Source: Haloarcula amylovorans
GTDB lineage: Archaea > Halobacteriota > Halobacteria > Halobacteriales > Haloarculaceae
DNA: 64,000 nt
Reading direction: 5' to 3'
Assembly: GCF_004681185.1 (NCBI RefSeq)
Contig: NZ_SRIF01000002.1
Location: forward strand, 62,001-126,000
Notes under the pieces: model-generated
Seen by the model: the letters and a program-made list of their open reading frames with translations, nothing else
Told to the model about the DNA's origin: nothing
The model's database searches: none
Part shown: positions 32,598 through 41,357 of the stretch, piece by piece
Layout: each line of letters starts with the position of its first letter
Position numbering within the stretch: the first letter of the stretch is position 1
Program-made: the position numbers and the translations under genes

Positions 32598-32987
32598 ATG
32601 TTTCAGGCCGGCACGCCGAGTCTGACCGGTGGTGGACTCCTCGCCATCGTCGTCACCCTGTTGCTGACGTGGGCGTTCTACGCCGTCACGCTCCACCTGG
32701 CGGCGACCTTCTTCATCGGTGAGACGCCGTCTCAGTTGGCCGCAAAGGCAGCTCTCGTCCCCGCAATCGTCTCGCTGTTGCTCCAATCGTACGGCATCGA
32801 GGCAGGCATCGTCTCGCCGAGTCTGGGCGTCCTCGTGGTGGTACTCGCCACGCTGCTGGCCGACGGCATCGCCATCAGTTTCGTCTATCGGCTCTCGACT
32901 CGGTCCACGGCCCCGCTCGTCATCCTGCACTTCGCCTTCGCGGCGGTGCTCGGGTTCGCGCTCAACAACATCTTTGGATTGATATAA
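32598..32987 (+). CDS. Membrane protein, 129 aa (DUF7473-like)
   Basis: 129 residues with four hydrophobic helices (for example LLAIVVTLLLTWAFYAVTLH and LGVLVVVLATLLADGIAIS) and a conserved-looking end AFAAVLGFALNNIFGLI. Resembles a haloarchaeal DUF7473 membrane protein from memory. ATG 32598 is chosen, 73 bases after tbp. The MFS transporter starts one base after its stop, so the two form an operon. Confidence 0.65.
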   Translation: MFQAGTPSLTGGGLLAIVVTLLLTWAFYAVTLHLAATFFIGETPSQLAAKAALVPAIVSLLLQSYGIEAGIVSPSLGVLVVVLATLLADGIAISFVYRLSTRSTAPLVILHFAFAAVLGFALNNIFGLI

Positions 32988-32988
32988 G

Positions 32989-34278
32989 ATGCAAACCAAC
33001 GACCGCTCCATCGTCACGTTCACCGGTGTCTCGCACGCGCTCGTCCACACCTACGAACTCTCGATCCCCATCTTCGTCGTCGTCTGGCTGGAGACGTTGC
33101 CGGTGACGACGGCGCTGTTGGGCACCATCACCGCTGTCGGCTACGGCTTGTTCGGGGCGGGGGCGCTCCCCGGTGGCATCCTCGCCGACCGCTACGGCGC
33201 GAACAGCCTCGTCACCGCCGGGCTCGTCGGGATGGGTGTGTCTTTCCTCCTGTTGAGCGTCGCGCCGGGCGTCCTCACCATTGCGGTCGCCCTGGGACTC
33301 TGGGGCCTCTCGGCCAGCGTCTATCACCCGGCGGGACTGGCGCTCATCTCCACCGGCGTCGAGGAGCGGGGCACCGGCTTCGCCTACCACGGGATGGCCG
33401 GCAACGCCGGCATCGCCGCCGGCCCGCTCCTGACCGCGCTCCTCCTGCTGGTCTTCGACTGGCGAATCGTCGCCGGGTTGCTCGTCTTGCCCGCCGTCGT
33501 CGCCGTTGCGTACGCCCGGACGGCGGAGTTCGACGAGATGGCTGCCGTCAGCGCCGACGGCGGTGAGTCGAGTGATACGAGGGGGACCTCGTCGGAACAG
33601 CGTTCCGACGGCGGGACGGACAGTGAGCCGACGTCCTCGCTCCGGTCGTTCCTCGCGGACAGTCGTGCGCTGTTCACCGTCGGGTTTACCCTCGCTATGC
33701 TCGTCGTGATGATGAACGGCCTGTTCTACCGGGGGACGCTGACCTTCCTCCCCGAGGTGCTCGGGGAGTTCCTCCCGCCGGTCGGCGAACTCGTCGGCGT
33801 GTTCGAACCCGATAGCGCGCTGGCCGCAGAGTTCGACCTCGCGTACTACTTCTACGTCGGCCTGCTGTCGGTCGGTATCGCCGGCCAGTACGTGGGCGGG
33901 AAACTCACCGACCGCATCTCCATCCCGGTCGGCCTGACCGCGGTGTTCGCCGGCCTCGCTGCCATCGCCGTCGTGTTCGTCCCCGCCGCGGAAGCCGGAT
34001 TGGGGCCGCTACTGGCCGTCAGCGCCGCCCTTGGCTTCGTCCTCTTTACCCTGCAACCGGTGTATCAGGCGTCTATCGCCAAGTACAGTCCGCCGGGCGA
34101 CCGAGGCCTCTCCTACGGCTACACCTATCTGACGAACTTCGGCGTCGGAGCCGCCGGCGCGGCCATCGCCGGCTACCTCCTGTCGACCGTCGGCGCGGAC
34201 GGCACCTTCCTCGGACTGGCCGTGTTCCCCGCCCTCGGGCTCGTGTTCGCGGCGACGCTCTGGTGGCTGGACGAGTGA
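32989..34278 (+). CDS. MFS transporter
   Basis: 429 residues with 12 predicted membrane helices. The MFS loop 2-3 motif appears as GGILADRYGANSL, and a mirrored GGKLTDRISIP follows the central part. A long hydrophilic central loop (about 180-220, SADGGESSDTRGTSSEQRSDGG) separates the two six-helix halves. Substrate unknown. Its gene follows the 129-residue membrane protein by one base. Confidence 0.9.
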   Translation: MQTNDRSIVTFTGVSHALVHTYELSIPIFVVVWLETLPVTTALLGTITAVGYGLFGAGALPGGILADRYGANSLVTAGLVGMGVSFLLLSVAPGVLTIAVALGLWGLSASVYHPAGLALISTGVEERGTGFAYHGMAGNAGIAAGPLLTALLLLVFDWRIVAGLLVLPAVVAVAYARTAEFDEMAAVSADGGESSDTRGTSSEQRSDGGTDSEPTSSLRSFLADSRALFTVGFTLAMLVVMMNGLFYRGTLTFLPEVLGEFLPPVGELVGVFEPDSALAAEFDLAYYFYVGLLSVGIAGQYVGGKLTDRISIPVGLTAVFAGLAAIAVVFVPAAEAGLGPLLAVSAALGFVLFTLQPVYQASIAKYSPPGDRGLSYGYTYLTNFGVGAAGAAIAGYLLSTVGADGTFLGLAVFPALGLVFAATLWWLDE

Positions 34279-34320
34279 GCCAGCCAAACAGTTTTCCGCG
34301 CCAGCCACCCGTATGCGCGC

Positions 34321-35946
34321 ATGGACAGCCAACCGAATCTGGACCGGTTCGCCTCCCGTCGGTCGACGGCCTACGGGACGCGCGGCGTCGTCGCCACGAG
34401 TCAGCCACTCGCCGCCGAGGCGGGAATCGAGACGCTTCGCGAGGGCGGCAACGCCTTCGACGCGGCGGTGGCGACGGCAGCGACGCTCAACGTCGTCGAA
34501 CCGATGAGCACGGGACTGGGCGGCGACGCCTTTGCGCTCTACCGCACTGCCGACGGCGAGGTGGGCGCGATGCGGGCTTGCGGCGGCGCGCCCGAGGCAG
34601 CGACCCGGAACCGGATGCGTGAGGCCGTCGCCGAGCAGCACGGCGGGGACCCGACAGCCGTCGAGATGCCCGAACGCGGGCCGCTCGCAGTGACGGTTCC
34701 GGGCGCGCCGCGCGGGTGGGAGGCCACGGTCTCCGAGTTCGGTCGGCTCTCGCTCGCCGACGTGCTCGAAGACGCGATTCACCACGCCACCGAGGGGTTC
34801 CCGGTAAGCGAGGTCATCGCGTCGGCGTGGGCGCTCTGTGAACCGGAACTGCGCAACGACGCCGCCCGCGAGCAGTACCTCGTCGACGGTGAGCGAGCAC
34901 CCGAAGTGGGCGAGCGAATGCGACTGCCGAAGTTCGGCGAGACGCTCGAAACGCTGGCCGCCGAAGGCGCAGACCCGTTCTACGAGGGCGACATCGCGGC
35001 GGAAATCGTCGAGACGGTCCAATCCGCGGGCGGCCTGCTCGAACGGTCGGACCTCGAAGCCTTCGAGGTGGAGTTCCCCGACCCCGTCTCGACGACCTAC
35101 AACGGGACCGAAGTGTACGAACTCCCGCCGAACAATCAAGGGCTCATCGCGCTGGAGGCGCTCAATATCGCTGAATCGCTCGGTGTCCCCGAGACCGAAG
35201 ACCACCTCGAACGAACCCACCTGCTGGCCGAGTCGATGAAGCTCGCCTTCACTGACGGCCACCACTACATCACCGACCCCGACTACGAGGAGGTGCCGCC
35301 GCTCCAGTCGAAACGGTGGGCCGAAGAGCGAGCCGAAGCCGTAGGTGAGGACGCCATCGAGAGCCCCGACGTGGGGGTGCTCGATTCGCCTGCCGAGGAC
35401 GCCGACACCGTCCTGCTGACTGTCGCCGACGGCGAGGGCAACGTCGTCTCGTTCATCAACTCCCTGTTCATGGGCTTCGGGAGCGGCCTCGTCGCCGGCG
35501 ACACCGGCCTCACCCTCCAGAACCGCGGCGCGTCGTTCGCGCTCTCCGACTCACATCCGAACCGAATCGAACCCGGCAAGCGGCCGTTCCACACGCTGAT
35601 TCCCGGCCTCGCACAGTTCGGCGAAGACGACTGGGCGGCCTTCGGCGTCATGGGCGGGTACATGCAACCACAGGGGCACGTACAGGTGCTCTCGAACCTC
35701 TTGGACCGCGAGATGCCCCTGCAGGCGGCGCTCGACGAACCGCGCTGGCGCTACCGCGAGGACGGGACGCTGGCCGTCGAGGCGCGTTTCGACGGCAACG
35801 TGCAGTCGAAACTCGTCCGCCGCGGCCACGACGTACGCGTGGACGTGCCGCTCCAGTTCGGCGGCGCACAGATAGCTCGCTGGAACGACGGCGTCCTCTC
35901 GGGCGCGACCGAGCCTCGGAAAGACGGGACAGTGGACGTGTACTGA
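34321..35946 (+). CDS. ggt: Gamma-glutamyltransferase family protein
   Basis: A 541-residue Ntn hydrolase. The GGNAFDAAVATA and STGLGGDAFALY motifs mark the large chain. The auto-cleavage/nucleophile Thr is expected in ADTVLLTVADGEGNVVSFINS (about residue 365), followed by MGFGSGLV and the GKRPFHTLIPG segment. It hydrolyses or transfers gamma-glutamyl groups from glutathione-like or gamma-glutamylcysteine compounds; haloarchaea use gamma-glutamylcysteine as main thiol. No signal peptide is seen, so it looks cytoplasmic. 42 bases after the MFS gene. Confidence 0.92.
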   Translation: MDSQPNLDRFASRRSTAYGTRGVVATSQPLAAEAGIETLREGGNAFDAAVATAATLNVVEPMSTGLGGDAFALYRTADGEVGAMRACGGAPEAATRNRMREAVAEQHGGDPTAVEMPERGPLAVTVPGAPRGWEATVSEFGRLSLADVLEDAIHHATEGFPVSEVIASAWALCEPELRNDAAREQYLVDGERAPEVGERMRLPKFGETLETLAAEGADPFYEGDIAAEIVETVQSAGGLLERSDLEAFEVEFPDPVSTTYNGTEVYELPPNNQGLIALEALNIAESLGVPETEDHLERTHLLAESMKLAFTDGHHYITDPDYEEVPPLQSKRWAEERAEAVGEDAIESPDVGVLDSPAEDADTVLLTVADGEGNVVSFINSLFMGFGSGLVAGDTGLTLQNRGASFALSDSHPNRIEPGKRPFHTLIPGLAQFGEDDWAAFGVMGGYMQPQGHVQVLSNLLDREMPLQAALDEPRWRYREDGTLAVEARFDGNVQSKLVRRGHDVRVDVPLQFGGAQIARWNDGVLSGATEPRKDGTVDVY

Positions 35947-36007
35947 GCGGGCAGTGTAGCGCAGACGTGGAACGGTCGCCGCCGCGGTTTCCTCTCAGTA
36001 CCGGAAG

Positions 36008-36038
36008 CGCGGCCGGCGGCCGCGACTTTCGGCCTTTT
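36008..36038 (+). terminator. Hairpin plus T-run after ggt
   Basis: CGCGGCC-GGC-GGCCGCG (36008-36024) followed by TTTCGGCCTTTTC lies between the convergent ggt and hisG genes, about 60 bases after the ggt stop. It could end transcription of ggt. Confidence 0.45.
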
Positions 36039-36048
36039 CAATGTAGAG

Positions 36049-36897
36049 CTACTCGACTAAACGTTCTATTTCGGTCACGAGCACGTCGCTCGCGCCGACC
36101 TGTTTGAGGTCGTTGATGGTCTCGAAGACGGCGCTGTCGTCGACGACGGCGTGAACCGCCACGTCGTCTGACCCGGCGATGTCCATCACCGTCGGGCCGC
36201 CCATCCCCGGCAGGACGTCTTTCACGTCGTCTACGGCCTCTTCGGAAACGTTCATCATCAGATAGCGTTTCCCCTCCGCCGACAGGACGGAGTGGAGCGC
36301 CATCCGGACCTGCTGCACTTTCTCGTCGTCGGCCACGTCCTCGCGGGCGAACAGGCGAACTGAGGACTGGAGCACCTCGTCGATGATAGCCAGCCGATTC
36401 ATCCGCAGGGTCGTCCCCGTCGAGGTGATGTCGATGATGCCGTCGGCGATGTCGACGTGCGGGGTCAGTTCCGTCGCGCCGGAGACCTCGGCGATGTCGA
36501 CCTCGACGTCGAGTTCGGCGAAGTAGTTCCGGGCGATGTTGGGGAACTCCGTGGCGACCGTTCCCCCGTCGAGGTCGTAGACAGTCTCGATGTCGCCTTC
36601 TTCCGGCGCTGCGAGGACGAGGCGACAGCTGCCGAATTCGAGGTCCAAGAGCTCTTCGAGATTACCGGGGTCGGCCTCCCGAACCTGGTCGAGGCCGGTG
36701 ATACCCACGTCGGCGGCCCCGTCGGAGACGTATTCGGGGATGTCCGCCGCGCGAGCGTAGAGGACGGTCACCTTCGGGTCGACGGTGTCGGCGTACAACT
36801 GCCGGTCGGCTCCGTCGACGATGTGGAGACCGGCCCGTTCGAGCAAGTCCTCCGCCGGGTCGTGCAGGCGGCCCTTGTTGGGGACGGCGATGCGCAT
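36049..36897 (-). CDS. hisG: ATP phosphoribosyltransferase (long form)
   Basis: 282 residues. [40 protein letters not shown] and [16 protein letters not shown] are catalytic-domain motifs. The last ~75 residues ([27 protein letters not shown]) form the regulatory HisG_C domain that binds histidine. It catalyses the first step of histidine synthesis and is normally feedback-inhibited. ATG 36897 is chosen; the upstream extension is arginine-rich and not conserved. Confidence 0.95.
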   Translation of the reverse strand: MRIAVPNKGRLHDPAEDLLERAGLHIVDGADRQLYADTVDPKVTVLYARAADIPEYVSDGAADVGITGLDQVREADPGNLEELLDLEFGSCRLVLAAPEEGDIETVYDLDGGTVATEFPNIARNYFAELDVEVDIAEVSGATELTPHVDIADGIIDITSTGTTLRMNRLAIIDEVLQSSVRLFAREDVADDEKVQQVRMALHSVLSAEGKRYLMMNVSEEAVDDVKDVLPGMGGPTVMDIAGSDDVAVHAVVDDSAVFETINDLKQVGASDVLVTEIERLVE

Positions 36898-37012
36898 ACG
36901 CCCCCTGCGACGGCGCGGGCCAACTGTCTTTCCCCTCACGGTTCTGTCTCGGAGCCGGTCCGAGCGAACGTGGACCCGGCGAACTAAGAGCCGGGCCGTC
37001 TAAGCCCGCGCC

Positions 37013-38311
37013 ATGACCGAACTTCTCGTTACCGGCGGGCGAGTCCTCCACCCGGACATGACCGTCGAACGCGCCGACGTGCTCGTAGACCAGGACGACG
37101 GCGAGATACTGGCCGTCGAGGCTCCCGGCGAACTCGCGGGCGACGACGAACTCGACGCCAGCGACGGGCTCGTGATGCCCGGGCTGGTCAACGCCCACAC
37201 GCACGTCGCGATGACCCTCCTCAGAGGGTACGCCGACGACAAGCCGCTTTCCGCGTGGTTACAGGAGGACATCTGGCCCGTCGAGGCCGAACTGACTCCC
37301 GAGGACGTGCGGGTCGGCGCGGAACTCGGGCTTATAGAGATGATACAGTCGGGGACGACGGCGCTGTCCGACATGTACTTCCACGTCGACGAGATAGCGG
37401 CGGCCGTCAAGCAGGCCGGCCTGCGAGCCGTACTCGGCCACACCGCCGTCACCGTCGGCAAGGACGAGGAGGGCGCACGCGACGACGTTCGACAGAGTCT
37501 GGAGACTGCGCGGGACCTCGACGGCACGGCCGACGGCCGCATCAGCACGACGTTCCAGCCGCACAGTCTGACCACCGTCGGCGAGCAGTACCTCCGCAAG
37601 TACGTCCCCGAGGCGAACGCCGCGGAGCTACCGATCCACCTTCACGCCAACGAGACCACCGACGAGGTCGCGCCCCTCGTCGAGGAACACGGCGTGCGAC
37701 CGCTCGAATACGCCGACGACGTTGGTCTGCTCGCAGAAGACACGTTCCTCGCCCACTGCGTCCACGTCGACGAGACCGAAATCGACCTGCTGGCCGAGAC
37801 CGGAACCGGCGTGGCCCACTGTCCGGCCTCGAACATGAAACTCGCCAGCGGGATGGCCCCGGTCCAGCGACTCCTCGATGCGGGCGTCACCGTCGGCATC
37901 GGCACCGACGGCGCGGCCTCGAACAACGACCTCGACATGTTCGACGAGATGCGCGACGCCGCGATGGTCGGAAAGCTCGCCGCCGACGACGCGAGCGCCG
38001 TCGCCGCCGAGACGGTCGTAGAGATGGCCACCGAGAACGGGGCCGAACTGCTCGGCATCGATAGCGGCCGTATCGCGCCCGGCGCGAACGCCGACCTCGC
38101 GGTGCTCTCGCTGGATTCGGCCCGGCTAACCCCGGCCCACGACCTCGTCTCGCATCTGGCCTACGCCGCCACTGGGAGCGACGTTCGCCACACGGTCTGT
38201 GACGGCGACGTGCTCATGCGCGACAGAGACGTGACGGTTTTCGACGAACGAGCGGTTCGGGAGCGAGCACAAGCGCACGCGACGGCAGCGGTCGACCGCG
38301 CGCCGAATTGA
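37013..38311 (+). CDS. mtaD: SAH / 5'-methylthioadenosine deaminase (amidohydrolase)
   Basis: 432 residues, a TIM-barrel metal amidohydrolase. NAHTHVAM gives the HxH zinc motif, HLHANET and LAHCVH give further histidines, and GIGTDGAASNNDLDM holds the catalytic Asp. This is the pattern of 5'-MTA/SAH deaminases (MtaD/DadD), which convert S-adenosylhomocysteine to S-inosylhomocysteine. The SAH hydrolase gene lies about 1 kb downstream on the same strand, supporting a role in clearing SAH after methylation reactions. Confidence 0.92.
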   Translation: MTELLVTGGRVLHPDMTVERADVLVDQDDGEILAVEAPGELAGDDELDASDGLVMPGLVNAHTHVAMTLLRGYADDKPLSAWLQEDIWPVEAELTPEDVRVGAELGLIEMIQSGTTALSDMYFHVDEIAAAVKQAGLRAVLGHTAVTVGKDEEGARDDVRQSLETARDLDGTADGRISTTFQPHSLTTVGEQYLRKYVPEANAAELPIHLHANETTDEVAPLVEEHGVRPLEYADDVGLLAEDTFLAHCVHVDETEIDLLAETGTGVAHCPASNMKLASGMAPVQRLLDAGVTVGIGTDGAASNNDLDMFDEMRDAAMVGKLAADDASAVAAETVVEMATENGAELLGIDSGRIAPGANADLAVLSLDSARLTPAHDLVSHLAYAATGSDVRHTVCDGDVLMRDRDVTVFDERAVRERAQAHATAAVDRAPN

Positions 38312-38443
38312 AAGATAAACGTCCAGAACAGATTTTAAACCATCTAAACGGATTTGCGCCGCCGGTATCAGCGATAGAACCCAGGTGAACGGACTGAACG
38401 AGAGGGGGGGTTTAATCCCAGATACCGTCTCGCTACTGACGAG

Positions 38444-39280
38444 ATGCGTACCAAACTACTCGCACTGACCGCTGCAATCGGTATGGTCCTGTTCGCCGTG
38501 GGTCCGGGCGTCGCCACCGCGGCCGCCGAGACCACGGACGATGGTACACTGGCCGTCGGGGTCAGTCAGGCAGGCAATCAGGCCGCGACGGTGACAGTCA
38601 CCGATAACGGCAGCGCCGTCGAGAACGCCTCGGTGAGCGTCGAAGCACTGGACAACGACACGTACGAGGGCACCGGCGATTACGCGACCGACGAGAACGG
38701 CACGGTCGAGCTGTCCACCCCCGAGGAGAACGTCACCGTCGAGGTGACCGCGAGCGTCGGCAACGAGACGGCGACGACGACGGCCGAACTGACCGCCGAC
38801 GCCGAAGAGACGACCGATAACTTCGGTGCCCGCGTCTCGTCGTTCATCCAGTACCTGCTCCAGCACGGGTCGACCAACATCGGTCCGGAGGTCGCCGAGT
38901 TCGTGACGCAGAACAACCCCGGGAACGCCCCTGATCACGCTGGTCCGCCCGAAGATGCGGGTCCCGAGCGTGCGAGTGACGCGGGTGAGAACGGGAGCGA
39001 CGAGAACGAGCCCGCCGCCGAACAGAACGGCGAACGCGGCCCGTCGGAACGCGCGAACGCCTCAGAAAAGCGCGGCCCGAACGGTGACGACGGGGCGAAC
39101 GCGGGTGAAGACGGCGAGAGCGAAACCGAGGAAATCGAAGCAGAGGAGACCGAGGAAGCCGAAGCTGACGAGGAAGCGAACGACGACGCAGCCGCCGAAG
39201 ATGACGACAGCGAGACGGACGACTCGGAAGGCGACGACGGCCCGCCGGCCCACGCGAACGGGAACGGCAACGGCCGCTGA
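38444..39280 (+). CDS. Secreted, highly acidic low-complexity protein
   Basis: 278 residues. A Sec-type signal (MRTKLLALTAAIGMVLFAVG..VATA) is followed by an Ig/carboxypeptidase-like region (about 30-115, TVTVTDNGSAVENASVSVEA..). After that comes a long disordered tail rich in Glu, Asp, Asn and Gly (about 165-278) ending in GNGNGR. No anchor or archaeosortase motif is visible, so it may be released or held by charge. A TTTAAT TATA-like element is about 30 bases upstream. It separates SAH deaminase from SAH hydrolase; function unknown. Confidence 0.8.
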   Translation: MRTKLLALTAAIGMVLFAVGPGVATAAAETTDDGTLAVGVSQAGNQAATVTVTDNGSAVENASVSVEALDNDTYEGTGDYATDENGTVELSTPEENVTVEVTASVGNETATTTAELTADAEETTDNFGARVSSFIQYLLQHGSTNIGPEVAEFVTQNNPGNAPDHAGPPEDAGPERASDAGENGSDENEPAAEQNGERGPSERANASEKRGPNGDDGANAGEDGESETEEIEAEETEEAEADEEANDDAAAEDDDSETDDSEGDDGPPAHANGNGNGR

Positions 39281-39324
39281 CCCGCTTCGGTATCGTTTTA
39301 CGAACACTGGCCGTTTTCCCGGGC

Positions 39325-40602
39325 ATGACAGCCCCCATTTCTGAGCGACTCGACGACGTGGCGGCGGCCCGCGAGTCGGGCCGACGGAAGATGGACTGGG
39401 CAGCACAGCACATGCCCATCTGCGCGTCGCTGCGCGAGGAGTTCGAAGCCGACCAGCCCTTCGCCGGCGAGCGGATCGGTATGGCGATGCACGTCGAGGC
39501 GAAGACGGCTGTGCTCGCCGAACTGCTGGCCGAAGGTGGTGCTGAAGTCGCCATCACGGGATGCAACCCGCTCTCGACGCACGACGACGTGAGCGCGGCG
39601 CTCGACGCGGTCGACGGCGTTACCTCCTACGCCGAACGTGGCGTGGACGACGAGGGGTACTACGCCGCCATCGAAGCCGTCATCGACCACGAACCGACCA
39701 TCACCGTCGACGACGGGATGGACCTCGTCGCGGCCATCCATGAGGACTACCCCGAACTCATCGACACCATCGTCGGCGGGGCCGAGGAGACGACCACCGG
39801 CGTCCACCGCCTGCGCGCGATGGACGAGGACGGCGAACTGGACTACCCCGTCTTCGCAGTCAACGACACGCCGATGAAGCGCCTCTTCGATAACGTCCAC
39901 GGCACCGGCGAGTCCTCACTGGCCTCCATCGCCATGACGACAAACCTCTCGTGGGCCGGTAAGACCGTCGTAGTCGCCGGCTACGGCCACTGCGGGAAGG
40001 GCGTCGCGAAGAAGGCCAGCGGCCAGAACGCCGACGTAGTCGTCACCGAAGTCGAACCCCGCCGCGCGCTCGAAGCCCACATGGAGGGCTACGACGTGTT
40101 GCCGATGGCCGAGGCCGCCAAAGAGGGCGACGTCTTCATCACGACGACGGGCAATCGCGACGTCATCGTCAAGGACCATTTCGAGAACATGCAGGACGGC
40201 GTCTTGCTCGCCAACGCCGGCCACTTCGACGTGGAGATAGACCTTGCCGCCCTCTCGGAGCTGGCCGCCGACACCTACGAGGCCCGCGACGGCGTACAGG
40301 CCTACGAGATGGACGACGGCCGCCGTCTGAACGTATTGGCCGAAGGTCGACTGGTGAATCTGGCGACCCCCATCGCGCTCGGTCACCCGGTCGAAGTGAT
40401 GGACCAGAGCTTCGGGATTCAGGCTGTCTGTGTGCGGGAGCTGGTCGAGAACGGCGACGCCTACGACGCCGGCGTTCACGACGTGCCAGACAGGTTAGAT
40501 AAGGAAGTGGCCGAAGTGAAGCTCGCGGCCGAGGGCGTCGAGTTCGACGGGCTGACGGACGTGCAGACCGAGTATATGGATTCGTGGCAGCACGGGACGT
40601 AG
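39325..40602 (+). CDS. ahcY: Adenosylhomocysteinase (SAH hydrolase)
   Basis: 425 residues. MAMHVEAKTAVL and NPLSTHDDV are at the substrate site, GTGESS and the GYGHCGKGVAKKASG loop bind NAD, and the segment ends with the conserved C-terminal YMDSWQHGT. The enzyme splits S-adenosylhomocysteine (or, in some archaea, preferentially S-inosylhomocysteine) to homocysteine and the nucleoside. The presence of a deaminase gene nearby makes the inosyl route possible. TATA-like TCGTTTTACG lies about 30 bases upstream. Confidence 0.96.
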   Translation: MTAPISERLDDVAAARESGRRKMDWAAQHMPICASLREEFEADQPFAGERIGMAMHVEAKTAVLAELLAEGGAEVAITGCNPLSTHDDVSAALDAVDGVTSYAERGVDDEGYYAAIEAVIDHEPTITVDDGMDLVAAIHEDYPELIDTIVGGAEETTTGVHRLRAMDEDGELDYPVFAVNDTPMKRLFDNVHGTGESSLASIAMTTNLSWAGKTVVVAGYGHCGKGVAKKASGQNADVVVTEVEPRRALEAHMEGYDVLPMAEAAKEGDVFITTTGNRDVIVKDHFENMQDGVLLANAGHFDVEIDLAALSELAADTYEARDGVQAYEMDDGRRLNVLAEGRLVNLATPIALGHPVEVMDQSFGIQAVCVRELVENGDAYDAGVHDVPDRLDKEVAEVKLAAEGVEFDGLTDVQTEYMDSWQHGT

Positions 40603-40641
40603 GGCGGGGCGCGCGAAGCGCGGCCCGCCAATTGCGAGCGG
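40603..40641. repeat. GC-rich hairpin after ahcY with AATTGCGAGCGG tag
   Basis: GGGCGGGGCGCGCGAAGCGC..GCCCGCC forms an imperfect hairpin right after the ahcY stop and is followed by AATTGCGAGCGG (40630-40641). The same 12 bases follow another stop-proximal hairpin at 57829-57840. Possible terminator or dispersed element. Confidence 0.5.
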
Positions 40642-40688
40642 CATAGCCGTCGAATAGATTGATAAGGACCTCAGCAAACAGTGCGAGC

Positions 40689-41336
40689 ATGACGTACGAT
40701 GCACTGGTACTGGATAGTGACGGGGTACTCGTCGAACCGCCGAGACCCGCTACGTTCGTCGAGGTGGCGCGGACGGCGCTCGACGACACCGGTGTCACCG
40801 CCGAACCGACGACAGTGGCGCGAGACGTTGCCGCCGGTCGTCTCGAGGATATCGCCAAGCGGTGCCGTGACGCTGGCGTGGACCTCGCCTCGTTTTGCCA
40901 GCGAGCAGCGACCACGGCATTCGCGACCCAGCGCCGGGAACTCGAAGCGGGCTGTCGGGCGGTCTACGACGATATACGGGCGCTGTGGGATCTCGATCTG
41001 CCGCTCGGCGTCGTGAGCGACAACCAACCGCAGTTCGTCCAGCACCTGCTTCGCTACTGCGGGCTGGACGAACTGGTCGGAACCGTCCGCTGTCGGTCGT
41101 TCGCGCCGCGGACGCTCGAACGGCGAAAGCCCGACCCCACTAATCTCGGGGCCGCGCTGTCGGACCTCGACGCCGAGACGGCCGCGTACGTCGGGGATAG
41201 GGCCGTCGACGTCGAGACGGCCGACCGACTGGGTATCGACAGTGTGCTAATAGAACGCGAGGGAGCGGGCCCGGTCGAAGCGTCGCCGGACTATCGGATA
41301 GGGACGCTCCGAGGCCTGTCGACGCTCGTCGGATGA
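40689..41336 (+). CDS. HAD superfamily hydrolase
   Basis: 215 residues. Motif I is LVLDSDGVLVEP, motif II the GVVSDN region, motif III RRKPDPTN and motif IV VGDRAVDVETA. These are the HAD phosphatase signatures of the phosphoglycolate-phosphatase/beta-phosphoglucomutase group. Substrate unknown. ATG 40689 is chosen; an AT-rich stretch (ATTGATAAGG) lies about 25 bases upstream. Confidence 0.87.
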   Translation: MTYDALVLDSDGVLVEPPRPATFVEVARTALDDTGVTAEPTTVARDVAAGRLEDIAKRCRDAGVDLASFCQRAATTAFATQRRELEAGCRAVYDDIRALWDLDLPLGVVSDNQPQFVQHLLRYCGLDELVGTVRCRSFAPRTLERRKPDPTNLGAALSDLDAETAAYVGDRAVDVETADRLGIDSVLIEREGAGPVEASPDYRIGTLRGLSTLVG

Positions 41337-41357
41337 GAGGGTGAGGCCCCGAGAGCG

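Noticed and set aside
32980..35265. Long minus-strand frames opposite the MFS transporter and ggt
   Set aside because: Shadows of GC-rich coding sequence, with implausible Arg/Gly-rich composition.
39062..39566. Antisense frames over the acidic secreted protein
   Set aside because: Ser/Arg-rich shadows of Asp/Glu/Gly codons on the other strand; no independent support.
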